Assembly (NCBI GenBank): GCA_001801175.1
Contig: MGWZ01000085.1
Coordinates: 1-49,048, forward strand
From: Gallionellales bacterium RIFCSPLOWO2_02_FULL_57_47
GTDB lineage: Bacteria; Pseudomonadota; Gammaproteobacteria; Burkholderiales; Gallionellaceae
Direction of reading: 5' to 3'
Length of the DNA: 49,048 nucleotides
In this document: one piece after another, positions 24,129 to 34,767 of the stretch
Layout: every line of letters starts with the position of its first letter
How positions within the stretch are numbered: the stretch's first letter is position 1
Program-made: the position numbers and the translations under genes
Notes under the pieces: model-generated
What the model saw: only the letters and a program-made list of their open reading frames with translations
Databases searched by the model: none
What the model was told of the DNA's origin: nothing

Positions 24129-25305
24129 CACCGGCCACTTCGGCCCCTACGGCGGCATTTATGTCGCCGAAACCCTGATGGGCGCACTGGAAGAACTGAA
24201 CCAGGCCTACGAGAAATATCGCCGTGACCCGGAATTTATCGCCGAACTGAATTACGATCTCAAGCATTTCGTCGGCCGCCCCAGCCCGATCTATCACGCC
24301 AAACGCTGGTCCGAGCAACTCGGTGGCGCACAAATCTACCTGAAACGCGAAGACCTCAACCATACCGGCGCACATAAGGTGAACAACACCGTGGGGCAGG
24401 CGCTGCTCGCCAGGCGCATGGGCAAACCGCGCGTGATCGCTGAAACCGGCGCTGGCCAGCATGGCGTGGCAACGGCGACCGTGGCGGCGCGTTACGGCAT
24501 GGAGTGTGTGGTGTACATGGGTTCGGAGGACATACAGCGTCAATCGCCGAACGTGTTCCGCATGAAGCTGCTCGGCGCGACGGTAGTGCCGGTGGAGAGC
24601 GGCTCCAAAACGCTCAAGGATGCGCTGAACGAAGCGATGCGCGACTGGGTAACCAATATCGAGAATACCTTTTATATCATTGGCACGGTGGCCGGGCCGC
24701 ATCCGTATCCGATGATGGTGCGCGATTTCAATGCCATTGTCAGCAAGGAATGCGTGGTGCAGATGCCTGAGTTGGCAGGCCGCCAGCCGGATGCGGTGAT
24801 CGCCTGCGTCGGCGGGGGTTCCAACGCGATGGGTGTGTTCTATTCCTACATCGACATGCCCGGCGTGAAGCTGATCGGCGTGGAGGCAGGCGGGCATGGC
24901 ATCGCCAGCGGATCACATGCAGCACCGCTGACTACCAACAGCCCGGTGGGTGTGCTGCACGGCAACAAAACCTACCTGATGCAGGATGAGGACGGCCAGA
25001 TCATCGAGACGCATTCGATCTCTGCGGGACTGGATTATCCCGGCGTCGGCCCCGAACATAGCTGGCTGAAAGACAGCGGTCGCGCCGAATATGTCGCGAT
25101 CAATGACGACGAAGCGCTGCGCGCGTTTCATGACCTGTGCCGCTTCGAGGGCATCATCCCGGCGCTGGAATCCAGCCATGCATTGGCACACGCCGCGAAA
25201 ATCGCGCCGACCATGGGCAAGGACAAGGTGCTGCTGGTCAATCTGTCCGGGCGCGGCGACAAGGACATCAATACCGTCGCGAAATTAAAAGGCATTACGC
25301 TATGA
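24109..25305 (+). CDS. trpB: Tryptophan synthase, beta chain
   Basis: PLP enzyme that condenses indole with serine. 398 aa; the Schiff-base lysine lies in [15 protein letters not shown], the channel and phosphate site in [16 protein letters not shown] and [12 protein letters not shown], and the close is [11 protein letters not shown]. The start overlaps the end of trpF by 20 bases and the stop overlaps the trpA start (ATGA), so trpFBA is translationally coupled. No anomalies. Confidence 0.97.
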   Translation: MYNYPDSTGHFGPYGGIYVAETLMGALEELNQAYEKYRRDPEFIAELNYDLKHFVGRPSPIYHAKRWSEQLGGAQIYLKREDLNHTGAHKVNNTVGQALLARRMGKPRVIAETGAGQHGVATATVAARYGMECVVYMGSEDIQRQSPNVFRMKLLGATVVPVESGSKTLKDALNEAMRDWVTNIENTFYIIGTVAGPHPYPMMVRDFNAIVSKECVVQMPELAGRQPDAVIACVGGGSNAMGVFYSYIDMPGVKLIGVEAGGHGIASGSHAAPLTTNSPVGVLHGNKTYLMQDEDGQIIETHSISAGLDYPGVGPEHSWLKDSGRAEYVAINDDEALRAFHDLCRFEGIIPALESSHALAHAAKIAPTMGKDKVLLVNLSGRGDKDINTVAKLKGITL

Positions 25306-26102
25306 GCCGCATCCAGACTACCTTCGATAAGCTCAAGCAACATAAGCGCAAGGCGCTCATTCCGTTTTTCACGGCGGGCGATCCCAATCCGGCGCTTACC
25401 GTGCCGCTGCTGCACGCGCTGGTGGAGGCGGGCGCGGACATCATCGAGCTCGGCGTGCCATTCTCCGACCCGATGGCGGACGGGCCGACCATCCAGCGCG
25501 CTTCCGAGCGTGCGCTCAGGCACCATGTCGGCCTGCATCACGTGCTGGACATGGTCGCCGAATTCCGCCGCAGCAATGCCGAGACACCCATCGTGCTGAT
25601 GGGCTATGGCAATCCGATCGAGGCGATGGGCTGGGAAAAATTTTCCCGGCGTTGCGCCGAAACTGGCGTGGACGGCGTGCTGACCGTGGATTTTCCGCCG
25701 GAAGAAAGCCACGAGGCGTTCGCCCACCTGACCATGCACGGCATAGATCCGATTTTCCTGCTTGCCCCGACCAGTACCGATGCGCGCGTCGCGCGTGTCG
25801 CCAAGCAGGCGCGCGGCTATGTGTATTATGTGTCGCTGAAAGGCGTGACCGGCGCCGGGCATCTGGATCTGGATGCCATCGCACAAAAGATTCCGCAACT
25901 GCGCAAGTACATTCAACTGCCCGTCGGCGTCGGCTTCGGTATCCGCGATGCCGCCACCGCGCTGGCGGTGGCGAAGCTGTGCGACGGGGTGGTAGTGGGC
26001 AGCCGCATCGTGCAGGAAATCGAAAACTCGACCGAACAGAATGTTGTCGCCAATGTGGGCAAGCTGGTCAGGGAATTAAGATTGGCTGTAGATCAGGCCT
26101 AA
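25302..26102 (+). CDS. trpA: Tryptophan synthase, alpha chain
   Basis: Cleaves indole-3-glycerol phosphate to indole, which is channelled to TrpB. 266 aa TIM barrel: [39 protein letters not shown] (catalytic Glu and Asp region), [15 protein letters not shown] and [17 protein letters not shown]. Start ATG overlaps the trpB stop. Ends 13 bases before accD with AAGGAGGA between, so the operon continues into fatty-acid synthesis genes. Confidence 0.97.
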   Translation: MSRIQTTFDKLKQHKRKALIPFFTAGDPNPALTVPLLHALVEAGADIIELGVPFSDPMADGPTIQRASERALRHHVGLHHVLDMVAEFRRSNAETPIVLMGYGNPIEAMGWEKFSRRCAETGVDGVLTVDFPPEESHEAFAHLTMHGIDPIFLLAPTSTDARVARVAKQARGYVYYVSLKGVTGAGHLDLDAIAQKIPQLRKYIQLPVGVGFGIRDAATALAVAKLCDGVVVGSRIVQEIENSTEQNVVANVGKLVRELRLAVDQA

Positions 26103-26115
26103 AGGAGGAAATGCC

Positions 26116-26997
26116 ATGAGCTGGTTTCAAAAACTATTGCCGCCAAAAATCAAACGCCGCGAAGGCGATACCAAGAAAAACGTGCCGGAAGGATTGTGGA
26201 GCAAGTGCCCGTCCTGTCAGGCGGTGCTGTATCACTCCGACCTGGAAAAAAATCAGAGCGTCTGCCCGAAGTGCAAACACCATCACCGTATCACCGCGCG
26301 TATCCGTCTGGACTTGCTGCTGGACGGCGAGGGCCGCTTCGAAATCGGCGCGGAGGTGCTGCCGATAGACACACTAAAGTTCAAGGACAGCCGGAAGTAT
26401 TCGGAACGCCTGATCGCTGCCAAGAAAAGCACCGATGAGGACGACGCGCTGGTGGTGATGCAGGGCAGCATCCATGCTGTTCCGGTGGTGGTTGCGGTAT
26501 TCGAATTTGACTTCATGGGCGGTTCGATGGGCTCAGTCGTCGGCGAACGTTTCGTGCGCGGCGTGCAAGTCGCGCTGGAGCAGCAATGCCCGTTTATCTG
26601 CTTTGCCGCCAGCGGCGGCGCGCGGATGCAGGAAGGGCTGCTGTCGCTGATGCAGATGGCCAAGACCTGCGCCGCGCTGACGCAACTCAGCCAGGCACGG
26701 CTGCCGTTCATTTCGGTGCTGACCGACCCGACCATGGGCGGCGTCTCCGCCAGCTTCGCCTTCATGGGCGACGTGGTGATCGCCGAACCCGGCGCGCTGA
26801 TCGGTTTCGCCGGCGCGCGCGTGATCCAGCAAACCGTGCGCGAAACCCTGCCGGAAGGCTTCCAGCGCGCGGAGTTTTTACTGGAGCATGGCGCGGTGGA
26901 CATGATCATCGACCGGCGCGAGATGAAGAACCAGCTGGCGACGCTGATTACCTTGTTGACCAAACAATCGGCTGTGGCGGAGATTGAGGCGGCGTAG
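26116..26997 (+). CDS. accD: Acetyl-CoA carboxylase carboxyltransferase, beta subunit
   Basis: Transfers CO2 from carboxybiotin to acetyl-CoA, with AccA. 293 aa; the zinc ribbon is CPSC...CPKC (residues ~35-57) and the crotonase-like core includes [38 protein letters not shown] and [16 protein letters not shown]. Very strong Shine-Dalgarno (AAGGAGGA). The stop codon TAG coincides with the GTAGGG edge of the palindromic element that follows, so the final residues may have been trimmed or replaced by its insertion. Confidence 0.97.
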   Translation: MSWFQKLLPPKIKRREGDTKKNVPEGLWSKCPSCQAVLYHSDLEKNQSVCPKCKHHHRITARIRLDLLLDGEGRFEIGAEVLPIDTLKFKDSRKYSERLIAAKKSTDEDDALVVMQGSIHAVPVVVAVFEFDFMGGSMGSVVGERFVRGVQVALEQQCPFICFAASGGARMQEGLLSLMQMAKTCAALTQLSQARLPFISVLTDPTMGGVSASFAFMGDVVIAEPGALIGFAGARVIQQTVRETLPEGFQRAEFLLEHGAVDMIIDRREMKNQLATLITLLTKQSAVAEIEAA

Positions 26998-27117
26998 GGT
27001 GCGTTCCACGCACCGTGGTGGACAGTTTGCGTAGGGCGCAATAACCAACGGGCATTGCGCCGTATGAATCGGTCATCCGGCGCAATGCGCTTCGCTTATT
27101 GACGCCCTACAAGACAA
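26994..27117. repeat. Composite palindromic element between accD and folC
   Basis: GGTGCG-TTCCA-CGCACC forms a small hairpin (from 26999), then GTAGGGCGCAATAACC...GCATTGCGCCG (from about 27031) pairs with CGGCGCAATGCGC...GCCCTAC (to about 27110) over some 30 bases with few mismatches. I recall very similar GTAGGGCGCAATAA...TTATTGCGCCCTAC repeats from other betaproteobacterial genomes. It fills the intergenic space and leaves folC without an obvious ribosome-binding site. Confidence 0.85.
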
Positions 27118-27118
27118 C

Positions 27119-28537
27119 ATGCCAAACATTCTGGCCGACTGGCTTGCTTACCTCGAATCCCTGCACCCCAAGACCATTGCGCTCGGCCTGGAGCGCGTGG
27201 CGCAAGTCAGGCAGCGACTGAATCTCGATCCCGATTTTCCCATCATTGTGGTCGGCGGCACCAACGGCAAGGGTTCGGCGTGCGCGATGCTGGAAAGTAT
27301 GCTGCACGCCGCCGGATACCGCGTCGGCTGCTACACCTCGCCGCATCTGCTGCGTTACAACGAGCGCGTGCGCATCGCCAAACAGCAGGCCAGCGATGCC
27401 GAATTATGCGCGTCATTCGAGAAGATAGAGAAAGCTCGATTGGGTGATAGTGTGCGAACCGCCGAAGAATCGTTGCGAGCAAGTCAAGATGCAAGGAGCC
27501 GCGCAACGAGTGACGAGGCATATCGAACAGATAGACGAGGAGCGAGTGAGCACGCGACGCAGCAGCTTGACTGCGCAGTAGATTATTCGGTGATTCCGCT
27601 GACCTATTTCGAATTCGGCACGCTGGCTGCGATGCAGTGTTTCATCGAACACAAGGTGGATGTCGCGATTCTCGAAGTGGGGCTGGGCGGCAGGCTGGAT
27701 GCGGTGAACGTATTCGACAGCGACTGCGCGGTGGTGACCAGCGTGGACATCGACCATACCGACTATCTCGGCGACACGCGCGAGCAGATCGCTTTCGAGA
27801 AGGCGGGGATTTTCCGCAGCGGCAAGGTGGCGATCTGCGCGGATGCGGATGTACCGCAGGCGATCCGCAAACATGCGCAGCAGATCGGTGCGGAGCTGTG
27901 GTGCATCGGCAACGAGTTCGGGTTTACGGAACAAGAATCTAGGCAATGGAACTACCGCAGCATCATAGGCGCGCGCAGTGCGCTGCCGTATCCGGCGTTG
28001 CGCGGCGCGTTCCAGTTGCACAATGCCAGCGCCGCGCTGGCGGCGCTGGATGCGCTCAAGGATAAATTGCCGGTGAGCATGGATGCCGTGCGGCGCGGGT
28101 TGGTCGAGGTGCAACTGGCGGGGCGTTTTCAGTTCGTGCCGGGCAGGCCAACGCTGGTCCTGGATGTGGCGCACAATCCGCATGCGGCGCGTTCGCTGGC
28201 GCAGAATCTTGCCAGTCTGCCGCCTTGTCCGCATACCTGGGCGGTGTTTGCGATGCTCAAGGACAAGGATATGGCGGGCGTGGCTGCTGCGCTCGATCCG
28301 CTTATCGGCACCTGGCTGGTGGCGGGCATAGACGCGCCGCGCGGCGCGACTGCGGATACGCTGGCGCAAGTGCTGCAAAACGCTGGCGTGCGCGGGGATA
28401 TTCAAACATTCCATAACGTCGGCGAAGCGTTGCGTTATGCCTATAAAGCGGCAGGCGAAAATGATAGAATCGCAGCCTTCGGGTCGTTCTACACGGTAGC
28501 GGAAGCGATGCATGCGCGGGGACTGTCCGTCACTTAG
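27119..28537 (+). CDS. folC: Folylpolyglutamate synthase / dihydrofolate synthase, with in-frame repeat insert
   Basis: Adds glutamate to dihydropteroate and folates. 472 aa; starts with LADWLAYLESLHPKTIALGL, P-loop VVGGTNGKGSACAMLE (~residue 42), YTSPHLLRYNERVRI, TYFEFGTLAAMQCF, LEVGLGGRLDAVNVFDSD and DVAHNPHAARSL. Between FEKIEKAR and LTYFEFG, where relatives have only a few residues, there are about 50 extra (residues ~105-157) rich in Arg, Ser, Ala and Glu, encoded by an inverted repeat (27433-27590). The frame is maintained and all motifs downstream are intact, so the enzyme is probably active. Followed by a SPOR protein gene after 28 bases. Confidence 0.94.
   Translation: MPNILADWLAYLESLHPKTIALGLERVAQVRQRLNLDPDFPIIVVGGTNGKGSACAMLESMLHAAGYRVGCYTSPHLLRYNERVRIAKQQASDAELCASFEKIEKARLGDSVRTAEESLRASQDARSRATSDEAYRTDRRGASEHATQQLDCAVDYSVIPLTYFEFGTLAAMQCFIEHKVDVAILEVGLGGRLDAVNVFDSDCAVVTSVDIDHTDYLGDTREQIAFEKAGIFRSGKVAICADADVPQAIRKHAQQIGAELWCIGNEFGFTEQESRQWNYRSIIGARSALPYPALRGAFQLHNASAALAALDALKDKLPVSMDAVRRGLVEVQLAGRFQFVPGRPTLVLDVAHNPHAARSLAQNLASLPPCPHTWAVFAMLKDKDMAGVAAALDPLIGTWLVAGIDAPRGATADTLAQVLQNAGVRGDIQTFHNVGEALRYAYKAAGENDRIAAFGSFYTVAEAMHARGLSVT
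27433..27592. repeat. Inverted-repeat element inserted in frame in folC
   Basis: The left arm CCGAAGAATCGTTGCGAGCA (starting 27462, continuing AGTCAAGATGC) and the reverse complement of the right arm (27559-27590) match at about 70% of positions, sharing CCGAA.AATC and AGTCAAG.TGC. The middle holds AACGAGTGACGAGGCATATC and GACGAGGAGCGAGTGAGC. I recall this as a dispersed repeat in betaproteobacteria. It adds ~50 codons without a stop. Confidence 0.78.
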
Positions 28538-28565
28538 CTGGAAATCAAACAAGCGGGATTAAAGC

Positions 28566-29222
28566 ATGGCAAAACAGATGACAGAGGATGAGCAGAATCT
28601 CAGGCGTAAAGCACGCCGGCGCCTGATCGGTGCAATCGCCCTCACTCTGGTGGTGGTGGTGGTATTGCCGATGGTGCTGGACAGCGAACCCAGGCACGCC
28701 GGGAAAGACATCGATCTGCGTATTCCGGCTCCCGATAAAGTCGGCGAGTTTGTACCGGGAGTGGCGGCTTCAGAAGTGGCGGGGGTATCGCCGTTCGCGG
28801 CCCCCGCAGTCGAAGCTGTTCCGGCTTCGCTTGCCGTGCCCGCCATGTCGAAAACCGATACTGAAAATCAGCCTGCCGCATCAGGCAAACAACCAGTCGC
28901 GTCATCCAGTCCAAAAAAGGAAGCTCCGGGCAAGGGGCAACCCACTGTCAACAAGGCACCGGAATCCCATACACCTGTATCCGGGGGCGCAAATAAGCCT
29001 GCTGATGGTTTCGTTGCGCAGGTTGGTGCATATTCAAATGCCGGCGCTGCGAGGCAGGAGCTGGATAAGCTGAAAAAATGGGGCTTTAAAGCCTACACCG
29101 AAAAGGTGGGAGACAAGGTGCGCGTGCGCGTAGGGCCTTATGCAGAGCGTGAAAAAGCAGAAAAAATAAGTCAGCAACTGGAAAAACACGGGCTGAATCC
29201 GGTAGTCATGAGTGTTAGATGA
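28566..29222 (+). CDS. SPOR-domain cell-division protein (DedD-like)
   Basis: A 218-aa inner-membrane protein: cytoplasmic N-terminus with LRRKARRRLIGAIAL, one transmembrane helix (~21-38), a Pro/Ala/Lys-rich periplasmic linker, and a C-terminal SPOR domain starting at GFVAQVGAYSNAGAARQELD and ending VGPYAEREKAEKI...HGLNPVVM. SPOR domains bind denuded peptidoglycan at the septum. Position between folC and cvpA matches dedD of E. coli. The stop overlaps the cvpA start (ATGA). Confidence 0.92.
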   Translation: MAKQMTEDEQNLRRKARRRLIGAIALTLVVVVVLPMVLDSEPRHAGKDIDLRIPAPDKVGEFVPGVAASEVAGVSPFAAPAVEAVPASLAVPAMSKTDTENQPAASGKQPVASSSPKKEAPGKGQPTVNKAPESHTPVSGGANKPADGFVAQVGAYSNAGAARQELDKLKKWGFKAYTEKVGDKVRVRVGPYAEREKAEKISQQLEKHGLNPVVMSVR

Positions 29223-29713
29223 CGGAATTCGATTTCGCTGTATCGGCAATATTACTGGTTTCGTTATTGCTGGGTTTGTGGCGCGGTTTTATTCATGAAG
29301 TGTTGTCGGTGCTGGGTTGGCCGATCGCTTTTATGCTGAGCAACATGTATGCGGACAGCATTGCGCGGCTGATACCAGCGTCGCAAGAGGCGTTGCGGTT
29401 AACGGTGGTTTATGTGCTGGTATTTGTCACCGTGCTGATCGTGTGGGGCGTGCTGGTCAGGTTGCTCACCAAACTGCTGAAGGCGACAGGTTCCGGCTGG
29501 CCGGACAGGGTGTTGGGCGGTTTGTTCGGGGTGTTGCGCGGCGCATTGGTGGTGCTTGTTTTAGTGTGGTTGGCCGGGATGACGGCGATTCCGGAGCAAC
29601 TGTTCTGGCGTGATGCGCAGATGAGCAAAACTGCGGAAGACGTCGCTTTGCTGGCTAAAACGTGGTTGCCGGACAACATTGCACAGCGCGTGCGTTACGG
29701 AATTCGCAGTTAA
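29219..29713 (+). CDS. cvpA: CvpA family membrane protein
   Basis: Colicin V production protein homologue, 164 aa with four hydrophobic helices (~5-20, 25-45, 62-85, 100-122). FDFAVSAILLVSLLLGLWRG, FIHEVLSVLGWPIAF and GGLFGVLRGALVVLV are family hallmarks. Known in enterobacteria as an envelope-homeostasis protein co-transcribed with purF. Start overlaps the dedD-like stop; purF begins 18 bases later. Confidence 0.94.
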   Translation: MTEFDFAVSAILLVSLLLGLWRGFIHEVLSVLGWPIAFMLSNMYADSIARLIPASQEALRLTVVYVLVFVTVLIVWGVLVRLLTKLLKATGSGWPDRVLGGLFGVLRGALVVLVLVWLAGMTAIPEQLFWRDAQMSKTAEDVALLAKTWLPDNIAQRVRYGIRS

Positions 29714-29731
29714 TCGTTGGGATAAAAATTC

Positions 29732-31258
29732 ATGTGCGGTATTCTCGGAGTAGTCTCGCAAACACCGGCCAATCAGTTGCTGTATGACGGCCTGCAGGTT
29801 TTGCAGCATCGCGGCCAGGATGCCGCCGGCATTGCGACGCTGGACGGCCATACGTTTCACCTGCACAAGGACAATGGGCTGGTGCGTGATGTGTTTCGCA
29901 CCCGCAATATGCGCGCGCTGCTGGGTAATGCGGGGATCGCGCATGTGCGCTATCCCACTGCCGGTTCTTCGGTGGATCACAACGAGGCGCAGCCGTTCTA
30001 TGTGAATTCGCCCTTCGGCATCATGCTCGGACATAACGGTAATCTGACCAATGCCGAAGAACTGAAAAAGCAGTTGTTCGTGGATGACTTGCGCCACGTC
30101 AACACCAATTCCGATTCGGAAGTGTTGCTGAATGTGCTGGCGCACGAGTTGCAGGCCAGATCCAAAGGGCCGCGCCTGGATGTGCCGACCATTTTTGCCG
30201 CGGTGTCCGCAGTGCACCGGCGCTGCCGTGGCGCGTATGCCGTGGTGGCGATGATTGCAGGCTATGGTTTGCTGGCGTTCCGCGATAGTTACGGCATCCG
30301 CCCACTGGTGGTAGGTATGCACGAAGCCGAGCAGGGGCCGGAATATCTGGTTGCATCCGAAAGCGTGGCGCTGGATACGCTGGGTTTCAAATTTTTGCGC
30401 GATGTCGCACCCGGCGAGGCGGTGTTCATTGATTTTGGCGGCAATTTTCACAGCCAGCAATGCAGCGACAAGTCCAGCCTGAATCCGTGCATCTTCGAGT
30501 ATGTCTATCTGGCGCGCCCCGATTCGGTGATAGACGGGGTGTCAGTCTATGAAACGCGCCTGTATATGGGCGAATATCTTGCCGACAAAATCAAGCGCAC
30601 CTGGGGTGAGGTTGATATCGATGTGGTCATTCCGATTCCCGATTCCAGCCGCCCCAGCGCACTGCAACTGGCAAACCGTCTCAACATCCCGTTCCGCGAG
30701 GGTTTTGTGAAGAACCGCTACATCGGCCGCACCTTCATCATGCCCGGGCAGGCGATGCGCAAAAAATCGGTGCGCCAGAAGCTGAATGCCATCGGCATGG
30801 AATTCAAGGGCAAGAATGTGTTGCTGGTGGACGACTCCATCGTGCGCGGGACCACCAGCCGCGAGATCGTGCAGATGGCACGAGATGCCGGTGCGCTGAA
30901 AGTGTACTTTGCCTCTGCCGCGCCGCCGGTGCGTTTTCCGAACGTGTATGGTATCGACATGCCGAGCCGCATGGAGCTGATTGCGACAGGACGCAGCGAT
31001 GAGGAAATCTGCCACGAGATTGGTGCGGACCGCCTGATCTACCAGGATCTGGATGACCTCAAAGCAGCGGTGCGCAAGACTAATCCTGATATCACCGGTT
31101 TTGACGCATCCTGCTTTGATGGCAACTACATCACTGGCGACATCACGCCGCACTATCTGGATGTGATAGAAGCGCTGCGCGGCGGCGGAATGGCCAACAA
31201 GTCATTGGACGATGACCAGATGGAGCTGGATCTGGCGATAAATGCGACTTCAATGTGA
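29732..31258 (+). CDS. purF: Amidophosphoribosyltransferase
   Basis: Commits PRPP to purine synthesis using glutamine. 508 aa; the mature N-terminal nucleophile is the Cys after Met1 (MCGILGVV) with no propeptide, as in E. coli. The glutaminase domain shows [13 protein letters not shown] and [13 protein letters not shown]; the PRPP site is [18 protein letters not shown] and YIGRTFIMP lies nearby. Normal length. Co-directional with cvpA and metZ. Confidence 0.97.
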   Translation: MCGILGVVSQTPANQLLYDGLQVLQHRGQDAAGIATLDGHTFHLHKDNGLVRDVFRTRNMRALLGNAGIAHVRYPTAGSSVDHNEAQPFYVNSPFGIMLGHNGNLTNAEELKKQLFVDDLRHVNTNSDSEVLLNVLAHELQARSKGPRLDVPTIFAAVSAVHRRCRGAYAVVAMIAGYGLLAFRDSYGIRPLVVGMHEAEQGPEYLVASESVALDTLGFKFLRDVAPGEAVFIDFGGNFHSQQCSDKSSLNPCIFEYVYLARPDSVIDGVSVYETRLYMGEYLADKIKRTWGEVDIDVVIPIPDSSRPSALQLANRLNIPFREGFVKNRYIGRTFIMPGQAMRKKSVRQKLNAIGMEFKGKNVLLVDDSIVRGTTSREIVQMARDAGALKVYFASAAPPVRFPNVYGIDMPSRMELIATGRSDEEICHEIGADRLIYQDLDDLKAAVRKTNPDITGFDASCFDGNYITGDITPHYLDVIEALRGGGMANKSLDDDQMELDLAINATSM

Positions 31259-31297
31259 GCTTCAGGAATCAGGAATCAGGCGAGAAATGAGCGGAAA

Positions 31298-32473
31298 ATG
31301 AGTGAACACAATTATCAGCCGGAAACTCTGGCGGTGCGCGCGGGCGCGGTGCGCAGCCAGTTTGGCGAACATAGTGAAGCGTTGTTCCTGACTTCCAGCT
31401 TCGTGTTCGAAAATGCCGCGCAGGCTGCCGCGCGTTTCATCGGCGAGCAGCCGGGCAACATCTATTCGCGCTTCACCAATCCGACCGTGACGATGTTCGA
31501 GGAGCGGCTCGCCGCGCTGGAAGGTGCGGAGCAATGCGTCGCCACGGCATCGGGCATGTCGGCGATATTGGCTTGCGTGATGGGGTTGCTGAAGGCGGGC
31601 GATCACATCGTCGCGTCGCGCAGCCTGTTCGGCGCGACGGTCAACCTGTTCAACAACATCATCAAAAAATTCGGCGTGGAGACGACCTACGTTTCCGCCA
31701 CCGATGTGTCCGAGTGGCAGGCGGCAGTGCGCCCCAATACAAAGTTATTCTTCCTGGAAACGCCGTCCAATCCGCTCACCGAGATTTCCGACATCGCCGC
31801 GATTGCCGCAGTGGCGAAGCGTTGCGGCGCGTTGCTGGCGGTGGATAATTGCTTTTGCACGCCGATCTTGCAGCGCCCGTTCGAACTGGGTGCGGACATA
31901 GTGATCCACTCCGCGACCAAGTATATCGACGGGCAGGGGCGCGTGCTGGGCGGCGCGGTGCTGGGCAGCAGGAAAAACATGGAAGGCGTGTACGGTTTCC
32001 TGCGCACCGCCGGTCCGACGATGAGCGCGTTCAACGCCTGGATTTTTCTGAAGGGCATGGAGACGTTGAAAATCCGCATGGATGCACACAGCGCCAACTC
32101 TCTGGAACTGGCGCGCTGGCTGGAAGCGCAGCCCAATGTGGCGCGGGTGTTCTATCCGGGGCTGCCGTCGCATCCGCAACATGCGCTCGCGATGAGGCAG
32201 CAGAAGAGCGGCGGCGGCATCGTGTCGTTCGAAGTCAAAGGCGGCAAGGAGGCCGCGTGGCGCGTGATCGACAATACGCGGCTGATCTCCATCACCGCCA
32301 ACCTGGGCGACACCAAGACCACCATCACCCACCCGGCCAGCACCACCCATGCGCGCATCACACCGGAGGCGCGCGCCGCGGCAGGCATCACGGACGGCCT
32401 GATCCGTATCGCAACGGGTCTGGAAGCGGTGATCGATATCCAGAACGATCTGGCGCGTGGCCTAAACAAATAA
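31298..32473 (+). CDS. metZ: O-succinylhomoserine sulfhydrylase
   Basis: PLP enzyme that makes homocysteine from O-succinylhomoserine and sulfide. 391 aa of the Cys/Met metabolism family: IYSRFTNPTVTMFEERLAAL, ATASGMSAILA, VDNCFCTPILQRPFELG and the PLP lysine in HSATKYIDGQGRVLGG. The VLGGAVLGSR and ETLKIRMDAHSANSLELA features favour MetZ over MetB. The 39-base gap after purF has two to three tandem CAGGAAT units. Followed by a GC-rich hairpin at 32480-32501. Confidence 0.95.
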   Translation: MSEHNYQPETLAVRAGAVRSQFGEHSEALFLTSSFVFENAAQAAARFIGEQPGNIYSRFTNPTVTMFEERLAALEGAEQCVATASGMSAILACVMGLLKAGDHIVASRSLFGATVNLFNNIIKKFGVETTYVSATDVSEWQAAVRPNTKLFFLETPSNPLTEISDIAAIAAVAKRCGALLAVDNCFCTPILQRPFELGADIVIHSATKYIDGQGRVLGGAVLGSRKNMEGVYGFLRTAGPTMSAFNAWIFLKGMETLKIRMDAHSANSLELARWLEAQPNVARVFYPGLPSHPQHALAMRQQKSGGGIVSFEVKGGKEAAWRVIDNTRLISITANLGDTKTTITHPASTTHARITPEARAAAGITDGLIRIATGLEAVIDIQNDLARGLNK

Positions 32474-32479
32474 CCGTCA

Positions 32480-32510
32480 GGGGCGCAATTCAATGCGCCC
32501 CTTCGATTTG
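32480..32510 (+). terminator. Hairpin after metZ, possible terminator
   Basis: GGGGCGCA (32480-32487) pairs with TGCGCCCC (32494-32501) around a six-base loop, followed by TTCGATTT. The stem is strong but the T-run is poor, so termination may be partial. Located between the metZ stop and the pncC start. Confidence 0.5.
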
Positions 32511-32518
32511 GAGTGGCG

Positions 32519-33010
32519 ATGGATATTCTGGCGGCTAAAGTTGGCGAAGCACTGAAATCGCAAGGGCTGATGCTGGCGACGGCGGAATCCTGCACCGGTG
32601 GCGGCGTGGCTCAGGCGATTACCGATATGGCTGGAAGTTCGGCGTGGTTCGAGCGCGGTTTTGTCACTTATTCCAACCTGGCCAAAGTACAGATGCTGGG
32701 CGTGAGCGAAGCGACCCTCAATCAACGCGGGGCGGTGTCTGAGGCGACGGTGCGCGAGATGGTGGCGGGCGCATTGGCAAACAGCACGGCACAAGTGGCT
32801 TTGGCCGTGAGCGGGATCGCCGGACCGGATGGCGGTACGCCGGACAAACCTGTAGGTACTGTATGGTTCGCCTGGGGGGGCAAGAATGGTATGACGCTGG
32901 CCCGAGTGCATCACTTTGCCGGCAATCGTTCTGAAGTCCGCATTAGCGCAGTGCACATCGCATTACAAGGCGTTCTCGATTTATTGGGTCAAATGTCGGA
33001 AACGGCCTGA
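32519..33010 (+). CDS. pncC: Nicotinamide-nucleotide amidohydrolase (CinA C-terminal domain protein)
   Basis: Deamidates NMN in pyridine-nucleotide recycling. 163 aa, consisting only of the CinA C-terminal domain: LATAESCTGGGVAQAITDMAGSS-type motif (here starting TAESCTGGG), GFVTYSNLAKVQMLGV, GAVSEATVREMVAGAL and SGIAGPDGGTPDKPVGTVW. I choose the ATG at 32519, five bases after GGAG; a GTG two codons upstream is less likely. Stands just before recA, as in many proteobacteria, though recA has its own promoter. Confidence 0.93.
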   Translation: MDILAAKVGEALKSQGLMLATAESCTGGGVAQAITDMAGSSAWFERGFVTYSNLAKVQMLGVSEATLNQRGAVSEATVREMVAGALANSTAQVALAVSGIAGPDGGTPDKPVGTVWFAWGGKNGMTLARVHHFAGNRSEVRISAVHIALQGVLDLLGQMSETA

Positions 33011-33021
33011 TTTGGTTTAAT

Positions 33022-33051
33022 TTGACCAAGAGAACGAACGTTCTGTACAAA
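33022..33051 (+). promoter_or_regulatory. recA promoter with a GAAC-N4-GTTC palindrome between -35 and -10
   Basis: TTGACC at 33022-33027 is a good -35; GTACAA (33045-33050, 17-bp spacer) or TACAAA (33046-33051, 18-bp spacer) is the -10. Between them sits AGAACGAACGTTCT (33031-33044), matching the GAAC-N4-GTTC form of LexA/DinR boxes known from Gram-positive bacteria. No CTGT-N8-ACAG box of the E. coli type is present. Confidence 0.65.
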
Positions 33052-33101
33052 TATAAATTGATGTGCCACAATCCTGCACCAATTTTTAAAGGGGTAAAAA
33101 A

Positions 33102-34203
<1,102 letters not shown>

Positions 34204-34220
<17 letters not shown>

Positions 34221-34683
34221 GATAAGCTTGCGAACGCGAGCCCTGCAATATCTGGCACGCCGCGAATACAGCCGCGCCGAGCTGCGCGGCAAGTTGCTGC
34301 CTTACGCCCAGGCGGATGAGGATTCAGGGCAGGCGCATCCAGTTGGTCTGGATGTGCTCCTGGATGATTTGACAGCATGCGGCTGGCTATCCGATGCACG
34401 AGCAGCCACGCAATTGTTGCATACCAAGCGCCTTCGTTTCGGAATGCAGCGTATTACCCATGAATTGCGCCAGAAGGGCATAGCGGAAGAGCTGATCAGC
34501 GCTGCTTTGCCCGCATTGAAAGAGAGCGAACTGGAAGCGGCAAGGGTAGTGTGGCAAAGGAAGTTCGGCACGCTGCCGCAGGATGCCAGGGAAAAAGCCA
34601 GACAAATACGCTTTCTGCAATCACGCGGCTTTGGGGTAGATGTGATTTTTCAGGTGCTGCGTAGTGAGCCTGACGTTGAATAG
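34204..34683 (+). CDS. recX: Regulatory protein RecX
   Basis: Modulator that limits RecA filament growth. 159 aa, all-helical: [21 protein letters not shown] is the first three-helix repeat, [20 protein letters not shown] the second, then [18 protein letters not shown] and [21 protein letters not shown] start at the ATG at 34204 inside the end of recA (17-base overlap), consistent with coupling; the frame is open further upstream but that sequence is the recA repeat tail in another frame. Moderate length for the family. Confidence 0.93.
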
Positions 34684-34767
34684 CGGAGTTTTGTGTGATT
34701 TCTCAGGTATTGTACGAACTTGCGAAGGCGGTTGCCGATAACTGCCTATTGATAGAAGGGTCATGGC

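Noticed and set aside
27413-28552. 379-codon minus-strand frame opposite folC
   Set aside because: Shadow of folC; Arg/His-rich with no recognisable domain.
31259-31297. Methionine riboswitch before metZ
   Set aside because: The gap is only 39 bases with short CAGGAAT repeats; there is no room for a SAM riboswitch.
32480-32510. Strong terminator isolating pncC from metZ
   Set aside because: The stem is good but the T-run is poor; listed only as a possible partial terminator.
33031-33058. E. coli-type LexA box (CTGT-N8-ACAG) at recA
   Set aside because: CTGT is present at 33043 but the required ACAG partner is absent at the right spacing.
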